A DNA stretch of 64,000 bases from Anniella stebbinsi (lineage: Eukaryota > Chordata > Lepidosauria > Squamata > Anniellidae): assembly GCA_029215795.1 (NCBI GenBank), contig JARDYH010000007.1, positions 72,346,763-72,410,762 of the forward strand, in the 5' to 3' direction. Positions 1 to 9,393 of the stretch are shown here, piece after piece (the stretch's first letter is position 1; every line of letters starts with the position of its first letter). The notes under the pieces were generated by a model. It saw only the letters and a program-made list of their open reading frames with translations. It made no database searches and had not been told where the DNA came from. The position numbers and the translations under genes were made by a program.

Positions 1-683
1 ATTCAAAGCACATGGCCGCCACTTTCCTTCTGTGTAACACAGCCCATGACAAATATGACAAAGAACCAGGAAGCACAAAGCCCCGGGTAAGCAATGTGAT
101 TTCCCCTTTTGTAGAGATGCTCGAAGTCTTCTTATTGAAATATGGTGTGTATCAGTTTTTTTTTAATGCGGCTATTTTTAGCTTGAGGATGTTGTTAGTA
201 TGTATGTATTTTAATTGTTTATGCCCTTTTAATTCTGTCAGATGTTCGGAGAGCTATGCGCTGAAAGGAAGACTAAAAATCCATAAGCAGGCAACTGATA
301 TAGGGTTGTTGTTGTTATTGTTCAAAGACATAGAGCATCATCACACGGGGGAAAATAGTGTTTCATTACCGTCACTTCTCCGCATTTCTTCATTCTTCCC
401 AGAGGGGGAAAAAGGAAATAAACAAAGACCATGTGACCCATCCAGGGACTGTTTGTATCACGCTGTTTTCCTGCACACAGCAGATCATGGCACATTTCGA
501 TTTAAAAACAAAGAGATCAAAAGGGGTCTATTTTACTATGGACCGACAAGCAGAAGGAGCTGGAGACATGTGGGAGGCGGACATCGTCGTCTAAAGGACG
601 CACGTGCATCCGTAAGCGGGCAGTAGCGAGCTTGCGATCAAACGCTCGTCCGATGAACCTCATTGTAGGCAGGCGGAACTCAC

Positions 684-827
684 CTGTATTCAGCATCCCA
701 GACACAGTGATACAGCGATTGTCCACTCCTGTGCAGCTCAGAGTCTCAGTTCCCTCGCAGCGATCCAAACCAAATGCAAAACATACGGGGCACTGCAGCC
801 CATTAGAGGTGTGGTTCATAGGTGGCA
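684..827 (-). CDS. PINLYP: PINLYP-like exon 4 (first half of Ly6 domain 2)
   Basis: 144 bp between acceptor GGCTTTCTTCGCAG and donor ACAG/GTGAGT. It reads PPMNHTSNGLQCPVCFAFG with one N-glycosylation sequon (NHT), then cysteines at Ly6 spacing (RCEGTETLSCTG, DNRC). Confidence 0.85.
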
Positions 828-1988
828 CTGCGAAGAAAGCCACACGGAGAGGATAGTTCAGTCCTTCTCAACCTGTGTGCCACGAGATATCAATCAAAGC
901 ACCCACCCGCAGAGGTGGATGCCTGGCTGCACACATCTGCATGATTCACTCTTCTGGCCTCGCATCCTTCCAACCACACCTGGCGCAGAAGAGGCAGTTG
1001 AACCGCAGCCCTGTGCACCCGCCCATGACGTTTCTGTATGAGTCACTTCTTCCAAGGAGGTGCCATGCTCAGAACAGTGACTCATACAGAAACTGCACTG
1101 GGTGATAGCCTCTGAAGGTGGATAAACTTCAGCTATCAGATATCTGGGAAGCCCTGCTGTATAAGGTCCCCTCTACAAGAATTCGGCTTGACGCCCGGTT
1201 GCCCGATTATGCACATCTTCTCCTGATCGCTTTTACACCTAATTCCGATAAACGACAGGCGGTGAAGTGCACTACTGGCTGTGTGAAACGCGCTTTAAAA
1301 CTGTTGAGATGCGTAGAATCGCTTGTTTACATGGTCATAATGCGCTTTAACGGCCGCGGTAAATGAAAACTTGCTATTGAACGCGAATGTGAAGATGCGC
1401 ATAATCAGAGAGAAAACGCGCCTCAACCCCCGATTTGCGCTCCATTCATGTGGAGGTAAAAAATTTAATGCGCCTTGAAAGAGCTTTAAATCGCTCTTGT
1501 AGAGGCACCCTTAGTCACATGGGGTGACAGCAAGCAAGGGCGCCTTCCGATTGTTACCAGCAGGAGGCGCTGTAGCCAAAGGATTGACCAAATCAAAGAG
1601 TTTAGAACTTGAATGGACCGACATAACTTGCGACTCATCAAGTCAAACCTGACCCAACAGCTACATACATCGGCTTGTCAGGGCCTCGATAAACCTTTGT
1701 TTTTTGCGGTTTGCCTTGGATCACAAAAAACAGGCTATGTGTGCCAAACCCTAGCAAGTAGCTATTCATATTTGCTAGCCTCCCTTTGACTTATATGGGC
1801 TAGCTGGGACTTGAATATTAACCTACTAGTATTTGTGGCCTTTTGATGGGGGACCAGAAAAAAAAATGTGAAAGCGGTTGTTAAGGGTTTAAATGGGGAT
1901 GCTAGGAGGTGCACGGTTCCTGGGACTCATATTGCCTTTAAGAGCAATCGCTTGTCAAGTGATCAGCACTCAGAATCCAGACTGGTAT

Positions 1989-2019
<31 letters not shown>

Positions 2020-5000
2020 TTTTTAAACATTCTCGATCCTCCTCTGTCCCCCAAACAATTAGGTTTTCCTTGCACTGTGAGCCCCTTGAGGACAGAATGA
2101 TTAATATCTTGAAAACCTACTGTAAACTGCTCTGAGCCCATGGGATAGAAAGGGAAATAAATCAAGGCCTTATCTACACCAATCAGGATATTGCACTATG
2201 AAAGCGGTATGAAAGCGGTATATAAAAGGCAGGAGCCACACTAAGCAGGATATCACAGTATATGGTATGTGTCAATGGACCCCAGAGAACCGCCCAGAGA
2301 GTGGTAAATAAATAATAAATAAATAAACGAACAGTTGTCAGTGTGCTTCAATACCGCTATAAAGCAGTAGTGTGGCTCCTGCCTTTTATATACCGCTTTC
2401 ATACCGCTTTCATAGTGCAATATCCTGCTTGGTGTAGATGAGGCCCAAATATATAAAAAACACTGTCTGAATCAACATCTAGAACAGCCTTCCCCAACCT
2501 GGTGTCCTCCAGATGTTTTGGATGTCAGCTGCCCTCAGGTCCAGCCAAAGTGGCTAATGGTTAGGAATGCTAGGAGTTGAGGTCCAAAACATCTGGAGGA
2601 AACCAGGTTGGTCTGGAAGCTGTTCAACCGGGACTAGATTTATTTATTTTTAAGAGCAGGGGTGTTCAACCTCTTCCAGTGTGAGGGACAAATACAATTT
2701 CGGGGAAGCAATCAGAGGTCACGTCCATTGGTGGGAGGGGCCCAAGGCAAAACATGGTGGGCCAAAAAGAAACGGAGACCAAATTACCCCAAATAACAGC
2801 ACATTTTAGCTTAAACTTCTTAGTGCCAGTAACTAAGTCGTAGGAGAGGCATTTCCATTTTTTTAGAACGGAGAGAAAAACTGACAAAAGCTGAGAAACC
2901 ACCAAATGAGGGAAACGAGGAGGGAAGATGGCCAACTGGGGAACCCCTGATTCGGACCTCAGGTGTACCCGTTTCAGAGCTTCCAGAAAGGTTTGAGCAA
3001 AGTTGGGCCCATCTGCTGTTCAAACTGGATATACAAAGTTAGGCAGAGAGATGCATGAGGAAGTGAAGGGTGGGGTGTGCGTTTTCTGGAACGATGACTG
3101 AACGGGCTCAAAGGCGAAAGGCAGATTGTTCCGTACAATTCAGCTCCCAGCGGTTGCAGTTGTCGTCCTGGCAGCAGCTGGAAATGCTCTGTAGGTGTAG
3201 CCCATCATTGGTGGTGAAGCTGATGGAACCTGCATAGCAATCATCAGCGGCAATACAAGTCTTGAGGGTCTCCACGGTATCACCGCCACCTGGAGAAGCC
3301 AAACAGCCGTTCGGAGAGGTTCAGTTCAGAGAGGAAGATTTGAAATGGAATTTTCCAAAGAAAAGGCATTTGCGAACATTTTCAAGACTGCCAGCAAAGG
3401 AAGGCCGTTTGAATCTGACATAACACAGCCCTTTCCTCTGTCGCACTTTGTCCCCAGATTCAAAATATTGATGCTTAGAAAATGTGATTGTCAGGGTTCG
3501 TTCTATGATAGGGTGACCAGATCAAATCCAGGTCAGGGCTCATGTCACTTTAACAATTGTAGAGAAAGGGGAATTTCAGCCGGCGTTATTTGTATGCAAT
3601 TTGTACCTGGTGAAATCCCCTCTTCCTCACAACAGTTAAAGGTGCAGGGGCCCTGCCTTCTTTTGTATCTGGTCACTCTAGTATAGTGCCTGCAACTTTA
3701 ACTGTTGTGATGAAGGGGGAATTTCACCAGGAACTAATTGCATACAAATGACACTGGCTGAAATTCCCTTTTCTCTACAACTGTTAAAGTGACATGAGCC
3801 CTGACCTGGATTTTATCTGGTCACCCTATCCTATGACCTGGACTCCCTGAGCATCTCCTTAAGGATCTATGCCTCCTTAAGAGTCCCACCTTCCTTCTTT
3901 TTCCTGCCTCTTCCCAGTAACGTGGTGCTTAGTCCGTAGACATGGAGTGAGTGACACTCCAGACACTTGTGGCTTTAACACAATTGCTTACTAGTAAAGT
4001 AAAACGAGCAAATTACAAGTAAAATTATTTAGCCAATAGAGCTGAGTGATACAAAGGCATTAAAAGAAAACAAACGTTGCAAAAACGCAAGTTCTTTTAC
4101 CCTAAACTGCACCTAGATTTCTTCAAGCTGCATCCTTCTGCTCAATCTTTTATATGCTCTTCCCCCAAAACAGAAACGATTGTTTCCACTTTGATTATGT
4201 TGCCTATGTAGGCCTCAAACCTTCACAGCAGTATACCTGTACAACTTTGGGGGAAGAATTGTGGATGGTCTACCACCCAGGAGTAACATATGCCTTCCAA
4301 GTGCAAAAAACAAATCATTCCGCATAAAGGCCTGAATTTATGGGAATCAGGTTCCCTCTCTCTTGCTGCTGGGTCAGGACAAGACCTGCAGGTTCCTCTT
4401 TGTTTGACTCACCCAAAGAGTTCATTCCGACGACGGTAAGGCAGGTGTCTTCATTCGCTCCACAAGGATGAGACAAGCCAGTACAGCCTTCGCCAGGGCT
4501 GATACAGGTCTCACAGATCAGGCAGGAGACTGGGAAAGGGAGTGAAATGAAACAGGGATTTCAATGAATGGAGTACTACATTTCTACATAGGAAGGTGTA
4601 CTTGGGTTAAGATCAGGTCTGCCTGGTAATAACCACATTCTCTCTCACTTGGAAGATGAGCTGAAGCCACCAGAGAAAGTCCCTGTCCCTGGTACTCTCC
4701 AATTTCACAGCTTTCACTGCTGGGCCCAAGAACAGGTCCTCAGAACCTGATCTTAAACCTTGGGTAGATTTGTACGATGAAGGCACTCCTTCAGATAACC
4801 CAATTCCAAACTATTTTAGGACTTTAAAAGCTAATAACAACACTCTAAATTGGCCCTGGAGTCAACCAAAGTAAGTGTCACTGAATAGGTGTAATGCCTA
4901 GCTCCTGCCAGAATTCTAGCTGCTGCATTCTGCACCAGTTATGGTTTCTAGACTGTATTCAAGGGCAGCCCCATGTAAAGCTCATTACAGTAATCAAGCC

Positions 5001-7399
5001 TGCCTATGACCAGAGCATGTGTTAATCAGGAAGTATGAATTAGTACTGGTTAGTGCAATGGCTGAGGGAAATGGCATACTGTGTGTATGGCCTCCTCCAC
5101 ACGAGACGTTTAATGAGCCTTGAAGGCTCATTATAAATTTTACCTCCACACCAGCGGAGCGCAAAACGGGCGTACAGGCGCGTTATCTCCCCGATAATGC
5201 GCATTTTCGAATGCGCGTTAAATAGCGACTTTTATTTTGCTCCGTCCGTTAAAGCGCATTTTCGCCGTGTGAACAAGCGATTATGCGCATTAACGTCTTC
5301 TAAAGCGCTTTTTGTAGGGGTGTGCACGGACCCCCCGGATCGGATCGGGACCCGGATCGGGACCTCCAATTTTGTCCCGGACCGGTTCGGACAAAATCGG
5401 AGGCCCCCCGGACCGGATCGAGTCCGATCCCGACCCAAAAATCGTAAATTTTTGGATCGGCCGCCATTTTTTTCCCCATAGACTTGCATTGCAATGCAAG
5501 TCTATGAGGAAAAAATGGCGGCGGGTGGGTAAGGGGGGGCCTAACTCCCTCCCCCCCCCGGGGCCGTCCACTGTGGACGGCCCCGGCAGGTAAACCCCCT
5601 CCCCCGCGCTCCCTACCCCCCCTGGGGCCGCCCGCTTCCATCCGCTGGCGCCCGCGGGCGCCAGCGGATAGAAGCGGACGGCTCCGGGGGGGGGGTAAGC
5701 CCCCTTCCCCGCCACTTACCTTCTCGGCCCGTCCGGCGCCGGCGGCTACTACCAGCGGGCTCCGCGGCCTACTCTCGAGTAGCGCGCCGGGTGATGACAT
5801 CACCCGGCGCGCCACCCTGGAGCAGGCCGCGGAGCCTGCTGGTAGTAGTAGGCGCCGGCGCCGGACGGGAGCCGCTGGGCCGGGCAGGTAAGGGCCCCCC
5901 TCCCCCCTCCCCCCTCCGCGCGCCCCCTCCTCCCCTCCACGCACCCCCTCCTTACCTTTCCGGCCCGGCGGCTCCCGTCCGGCGCCGGCGCCTACTACTT
6001 CCAGCAGGCTCCGCGGCCTACTCTCGAGTAGCGCGCCGGGTGATGACATCACCCGGCGCGCCATCCTAGAGCAGGCCGCGGAGCCTGCTGGGAGTAGTAG
6101 GCGCCGGCGCCGGACGGGAGCCGCCGGGCCGGAAAGGTAAGGGCCCCCCTCCCCCCTCCCCCCTCCGCGCGCCCCCTCCTCCCCTCCACGCACCCCCTCC
6201 TTACCTTTCCGGCCCGGCGGCTCCCGTCCGGCGCCGGCGCCTACTACTTCCAGCAGGCTCCGCGGCCTGCTCTAGAGTAGCGCGCCGGGTGATGACATCA
6301 CCCGGCGCGCCATCCTAGAGCAGGCCGCGGAGCCTGCTGGGAGTAGTAGGCGCCGGCGCCGGACGGGAGCCGCCGGGCCGGAAAGGTAAGGGCCCCCCTC
6401 CCCCCTCCCCCCGCCCCCTCCTCCCCTCCACGCACCCCCTCCTTACCTTCCCGCCCCGGTGGCTCCCGTCCGGCGCCGGCGCCTACTACTACCAGCAGGC
6501 TCCGCGGCCTGCTCTAGAGTAGCGCGCCGGGTGATGACATCACCCGGCGCGCCACCCTAGAGCAGGCCGCGGAGCCTGCTAGTAGTAGTAGGCGCCGGCG
6601 CCGGACGGGAGCCACCGGGCCGAGAAGGTAAGTGCCCCCCTCCTCCCCCCCCCGCTGTCCACTTTCATCGGCGGGCGCCCGCTGGCGCCCGCCAATGGAA
6701 GCGGCGGTGGGCGCCAGTGGGCGCCCGCCGATCCGCCGATCCGCCGAACCGGTTCGGAGCTTTTTCGGACCGGTTCGGATTGGATCGGCCGATCCAGCTG
6801 CGGGATCGGAAATCGGATAATTTATCCGATTTCCCACTGGACCGGACTCGGATCGTGGATCGGGTCCGATCCAGTGCACATCCCTAGCTTTTTGGACATC
6901 AATTAATGCGCTTCGCCGCCTCTCGCCGCCTCCCGTGCAGAGGGATTAGGCGTAAATGCGCCTCCGCGATAATGCGCATAATCCCCGAACCGGGCGCAAA
7001 AGCGCATCCTTGTGGAGGGGGCCTAAGAGAGTCATTCAGAGGTCTTTAGGGTTGTGTGCAAGCCAACGGGATTATAAAAAATAAATAAAACTTCCAACAC
7101 CTGCGCTGTTGCTGCCCCCTAGTGATAGCAAGTAGGAATACAGCAACCATTCTCCTGGAGCAGAGATGTATCACCCTTACATAAATAGCATATTTGATTG
7201 CTCTACTAATTAATTTTATTAACTTTATTAATTCTATGTCTGATTAACTTTCTACAAAATTTGGCTTTTAACCCTCTATTATTAATAATTCTTCTCGATG
7301 TATATTCTGTATCTATATCATGTTCTCTTACCTGTTGTAAGTTACTACTTTAATAATTTAAAACAAAATCTAATCTAAAATCAACTGGATTTGACACAA

Positions 7400-7435
<36 letters not shown>

Positions 7436-9322
7436 TTTATTTCTTATGCGTCTCTCCCTCTGGATTGAGGCAGGGAACAACAATTAATACAAAAATACTA
7501 TAAAATACATAAAACGGATTAAAAACGTATAAAACTAATACATTATTAAAATAACAGCCAGACATCCTAAAATTCAACTGGGTCGGTCTGCCGGAAGGGA
7601 TCAGTCTTCATGCTTTCTTAAATTCGGAAAGACTGTTAATTTGACAAATCTCTCCCAGCAGGCCATTCCACAGACTGGGAGTGGCAGAAGAGAAGGTCCT
7701 TCAGTGCAATTTGTTTTCATAGTTGATGCACATCAAACCTCTCATTTGCTAAGAGGTTAAAGCGAGTTAAAAGATATTAAGAGAAGACATCTTATTAAAA
7801 ACAGGAGCTTTCCCCATCCTATACACGTCACGTAAATGCAATCACAACATTGCCTTGCTCAATTTCATCCAGTTCTGTGGGCCAGTTCACACATTTGCTG
7901 GAATTGGCCTTTGATGGGAAAGTGTGGCTGCTTCTGCAACACCACCATGCTTACAACCAGGGGAGACCGATGGCTCCTATTTTGGTGGGGCTGTGAATCT
8001 GTTCTAAAGGAATTGGGAAAAGTGCAGAAAGTAGCAATTAAAATGATTTAAGAGGCTGAAGCATCTCCCCTACAAGGAAAGGTTACAGCGCCTGGGACGG
8101 TTTAGCTTAGGAAAACAAGATGTGATCGAAGTGTACAAAATTATGCAAGGTGTGGAAAAAGTGGAGAAAGGGAACATTTTTCTCCCTGTTCATCCCAATG
8201 GGGTCATCCCATGAAGCTGATTGGTGAGAACTTCAAGGTAGATAAAAGGAAGGACTCCTTCACACAGCACATGGTTAAACTGTGGGATTTACTACTGTTA
8301 AGAGAATGTTCCCTAACTCTCAAATTGAAAAAAATCACCAGGAACAGGCAGAGTTCAGTCACATATCACTCACACCCCCTCCCTCCTGTGATGGATACAT
8401 GCCAATAAATGTTTCAACTAAACAATATCTTAAACCATAATAAAACAACATCCGGGGCATTTGACACCTCAATGAAATTTATTGTTTCCTGATAACTTTC
8501 GATCACTGTAACTTGGTGTTATTTGGTTTTCTCTAATGGCCAATAATTTTCCTTGAGAAGAACTGAAAATGTTTACATTGGGGGTGCGATCTTGTCTGTA
8601 AGATTGTGTTTGAGGGCTGTTGAGTCATGTCTAATTTGCAGTCTATTCGGAGGAAGAGATTGTGAGGCTTGTTATTAGGGGAGGATTTTTGGGTCATTTC
8701 ATTCTGTGTTTTTCCTCTGAAATGCTAGAATGTGAGGTTTGAACTATACCCTGGTGCAGTGGAATATGTTTCTACTTTACCTTAAAATGTTTCTTTAGAG
8801 GCTTGGGGGAAATTAGAGTTTTGATTTTATATCAATGCCCAGATCAAAAATCCTTATCACTACCATAAGAAGTCATGATGGCCACCAATTTGGATGGCTT
8901 TAAAAGGAGGTTAGACAATTTCATGGAGGAAAAGACTATCAATGGCTCCTAGTCCTGATGGCTATATGCTACCTCCAGTAGCAGAAGAAATATGCCTATA
9001 CATACCAATTGCTATTGTACACATGTCCAGGCAGCTGGTAGGCCACTACGTGAACAGAATGCTGGACAAGATGGGCTCTTTGTCTGATCTAGCATGGACA
9101 TTCTTCTGTTCTTATCTAGAAGGTACCATGTTGGGGAAGGCTGCAATATACCCACCATACAAGCAAGCAACATGGATTGGTCTTTCAATCCCAGCTGCAA
9201 CATCTCCCTTGCCTTAACCCCAGTATCTCTCTTGGATACAATTGGCCATAAAAGTTCGATATGGACTCACCTCTGGTTAGAAGAGCAGACAGGAGGAGGC
9301 AGAGGTTGACCAGAGTCATCAT
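684..9322 (-). CDS. PINLYP: PINLYP-like / gamma-type phospholipase A2 inhibitor (partial, 3' end outside window)
   Basis: Secreted protein with two Ly6/uPAR (three-finger) domains. Known members (PINLYP in mammals, the gamma phospholipase A2 inhibitors of reptile plasma) bind and block secreted phospholipase A2. Coding exons on the minus strand are 9322-9271, 4529-4413, 3289-3137 and 827-684. All junctions are phase 1, as expected for this fold, giving 155 complete codons. Residues 1-17 are a hydrophobic signal peptide starting MMTLVNLCLLL. Domain 1 opens with SCLICETC and closes with the diagnostic CCxxDxCN motif (CCQDDNCN). Domain 2 opens NGLQCPVCFAFG. The last exon, with the closing motif of domain 2, was not found in 1-683 and should lie to the left. 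The gene is divergent from XRCC1, the same arrangement as human PINLYP. Whether it is the strict PINLYP orthologue or a lineage-specific inhibitor paralogue cannot be decided here. Confidence 0.8.
1030..1093. repeat. perfect 18-bp inverted repeat with paired AP-1-like sites
   Basis: Positions 1030-1047 and 1076-1093 are exact reverse complements separated by 28 bp. Each arm holds TGAGTCA/TGACTCA, the AP-1 consensus. It lies between exons 3 and 4 of the PINLYP-like gene. Confidence 0.7.
1165..1509. mobile_element. degenerate copy of MITE X
   Basis: The block starts GGTCCCCTCTACAAG and ends CTTGTAGAGGCACC, and is rich in GCGCATT/AATGCGC words. Length (345 bp), end sequences and internal words match the cleaner X element at 61454-61807, with heavy divergence. 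It is in the intron between exons 3 and 4 of the PINLYP-like gene. Confidence 0.6.
1989..2015. repeat. (AC)n microsatellite
   Basis: Uninterrupted AC dinucleotides, about 13 units, intronic. Confidence 0.95.
2167..2445. mobile_element. palindromic MITE with about 75-bp inverted ends
   Basis: Starts GGCCTTATCTACACC and ends GGTGTAGATGAGGCC. The arms share the words TGCACTATGAAAGCGG and TATATAAAAGGCAGGAG as reverse complements. The middle (about 2285-2330) looks like an L2 tail with AAAT repeats. No coding capacity. A related degraded end occurs at 39166-39375. Confidence 0.7.
2483..2615. mobile_element. short foldback repeat (CAACCTGGTGTCCTCCAGATG family)
   Basis: About 130 bp with inverted ends: CCAACCTGGTG...CCAGATGTTTTGGA at left and CCAAAACATCTGGAGG...CCAGGTTGG at right. 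The same family recurs in part or whole near 12560-12648, 25370-25500, 33766-33866, 39898-40032, 43252-43378, 50395-50462 and 63390-63510. It is a common squamate foldback MITE. Confidence 0.65.
2651..3020. mobile_element. hAT-like repeat fragment (CAGGGGTG family)
   Basis: Begins near CAGGGGTGTTCAACCTC and shares blocks (GGAGAGGCATTTCAA, CTTAGTGCCAGTAACTAAG-like) with 17672-17940 and with the complete element at 20045-20513. Only that last copy shows clear ends. Confidence 0.55.
3137..3289 (-). CDS. PINLYP: PINLYP-like exon 3 (second half of Ly6 domain 1)
   Basis: 153 bp starting after GGCTTCTCCAG. It carries LKTCIAADDC and the closing CCQDDNCN motif. The donor AATT/GTACGG is weak, but it is the only one I see that keeps phase 1 and joins in frame to exon 4. 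Reading past it meets a stop within about 10 codons. Confidence 0.78.
3509..3828. mobile_element. double-foldback hAT MITE, family A, copy 1
   Basis: 320 bp with inverted ends TAGGGTGACCAGAT...ATCTGGTCACCCTA, flanked by 8-bp repeats TTCTATGA / TCCTATGA (7 of 8 match). Each half is itself a foldback: ends, the word AACTTTAACAGTTGT and GGGAATTTCA recur four times in alternating orientation. An 8-bp target duplication points to the hAT superfamily. It lies in the intron between exons 2 and 3 of the PINLYP-like gene. Confidence 0.85.
4413..4529 (-). CDS. PINLYP: PINLYP-like exon 2 (first half of Ly6 domain 1)
   Basis: 117 bp between a CCCTTTCCCAG acceptor and a G/GTGAGT donor. It reads SCLICETC...GCTGLSHPCGANEDTC, the cysteine spacing of a Ly6/uPAR amino-terminal half. 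Confidence 0.85.
5089..7023. mobile_element. MITE X, copy interrupted by element Y
   Basis: 5089-5314 plus 6895-7023 together make 355 bp, closely matching the uninterrupted copy at 61454-61807 (354 bp). Ends are GGCCTCCTCCACAC and GTGGAGGGGGCC. The interior is rich in GCGCATTTTCG, AATGCGC and similar words. Target duplications were not resolved. Element Y (5315-6886) sits inside. Confidence 0.85.
5315..6886. mobile_element. GC-rich hAT-like element Y, copy 1 (four palindromic units)
   Basis: 1572 bp with ends TAGGGGTGTGCAC...GTGCACATCCCTA and an exact 8-bp target duplication GCTTTTTG at 5307-5314 and 6887-6894. The interior holds GATCGG-rich end domains (5330-5460 and 6730-6870). Between them are four tandem palindromes (5715-5892, 5951-6141, 6200-6390, 6442-6632), each bounded by CTTACC and GGTAAG and centred on CCGGGTGATGACATCACCCGG. 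Long open frames on both strands (for example 297 codons at 5300-6193, minus) are by-products of GC-rich inverted sequence. No transposase was seen. Confidence 0.88.
7401..7435. repeat. (AAT)n microsatellite
   Basis: About 11 uninterrupted ATA/AAT units next to an L2 fragment. Confidence 0.95.
7436..7700 (-). mobile_element. L2-type LINE 3' fragment
   Basis: Contains the phrase TTATTTCTTATGCGTCTCTCCCTC and a degraded reverse-complement coding tail similar to the L2 pieces at 19855-20030 and 28890-28930. Family assignment is from pattern memory. Confidence 0.5.
7995..8320 (+). mobile_element. CR1 LINE 3' fragment
   Basis: Shows the CR1 3' phrase GAGGCTGAAGCATCTCCCC...AAGGTTACAGCG...TTAGCTTAGGAAAACAAG, with coding capacity lost. 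The block 8870-9118 is a further downstream piece of the same type of element. 8330-8870 between them holds nothing I recognise. Confidence 0.6.
8870..9118 (+). mobile_element. CR1 LINE 3' end
   Basis: Reads TTTGGATGGCTTTAAAAGGAGGTT...GCTATCAATGGCTCCTAGTC...GGACAAGATGGGC...GTCTGATCTAGCATGG...TTCTTCTGTTCTTA, the terminal part of amniote CR1. Confidence 0.75.
9271..9322 (-). CDS. PINLYP: PINLYP-like exon 1 (signal peptide)
   Basis: Encodes 17 residues, MMTLVNLCLLLSALLTR, a typical cleavable signal peptide, and ends with a phase-1 G before GTGAGT. Two ATG codons stand in tandem (9322-9320 and 9319-9317); the first is taken as the start. Confidence 0.8.
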
Positions 9323-9387
9323 GGTGGTAGGAGGCAAGATCTCTTCAGACCTGTACCTTCTGCTGTGACAAGCAGACCCGGTGGAAG

Positions 9388-9393
9388 TTATAA
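9388..9393 (-). promoter_or_regulatory. possible TATA element of the PINLYP-like gene
   Basis: Minus-strand TTATAA lies 66 bp upstream of the first ATG. This would put transcription start near 9360 and a leader of about 40 nt. Position alone supports it; there is no CpG island here, in keeping with a tissue-restricted secreted protein. Confidence 0.35.

Noticed and set aside
12..626. 204-codon open frame at the left edge
   Set aside because: Composition is random, with no recognisable motif and no splice support; it opposes the inhibitor gene.
5300..6193. 297-codon open frame on the minus strand
   Set aside because: It lies wholly inside element Y, is Arg/Gly/Pro-rich and repeats with the palindromic units. 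The opposite strand is also open. GC content explains it.
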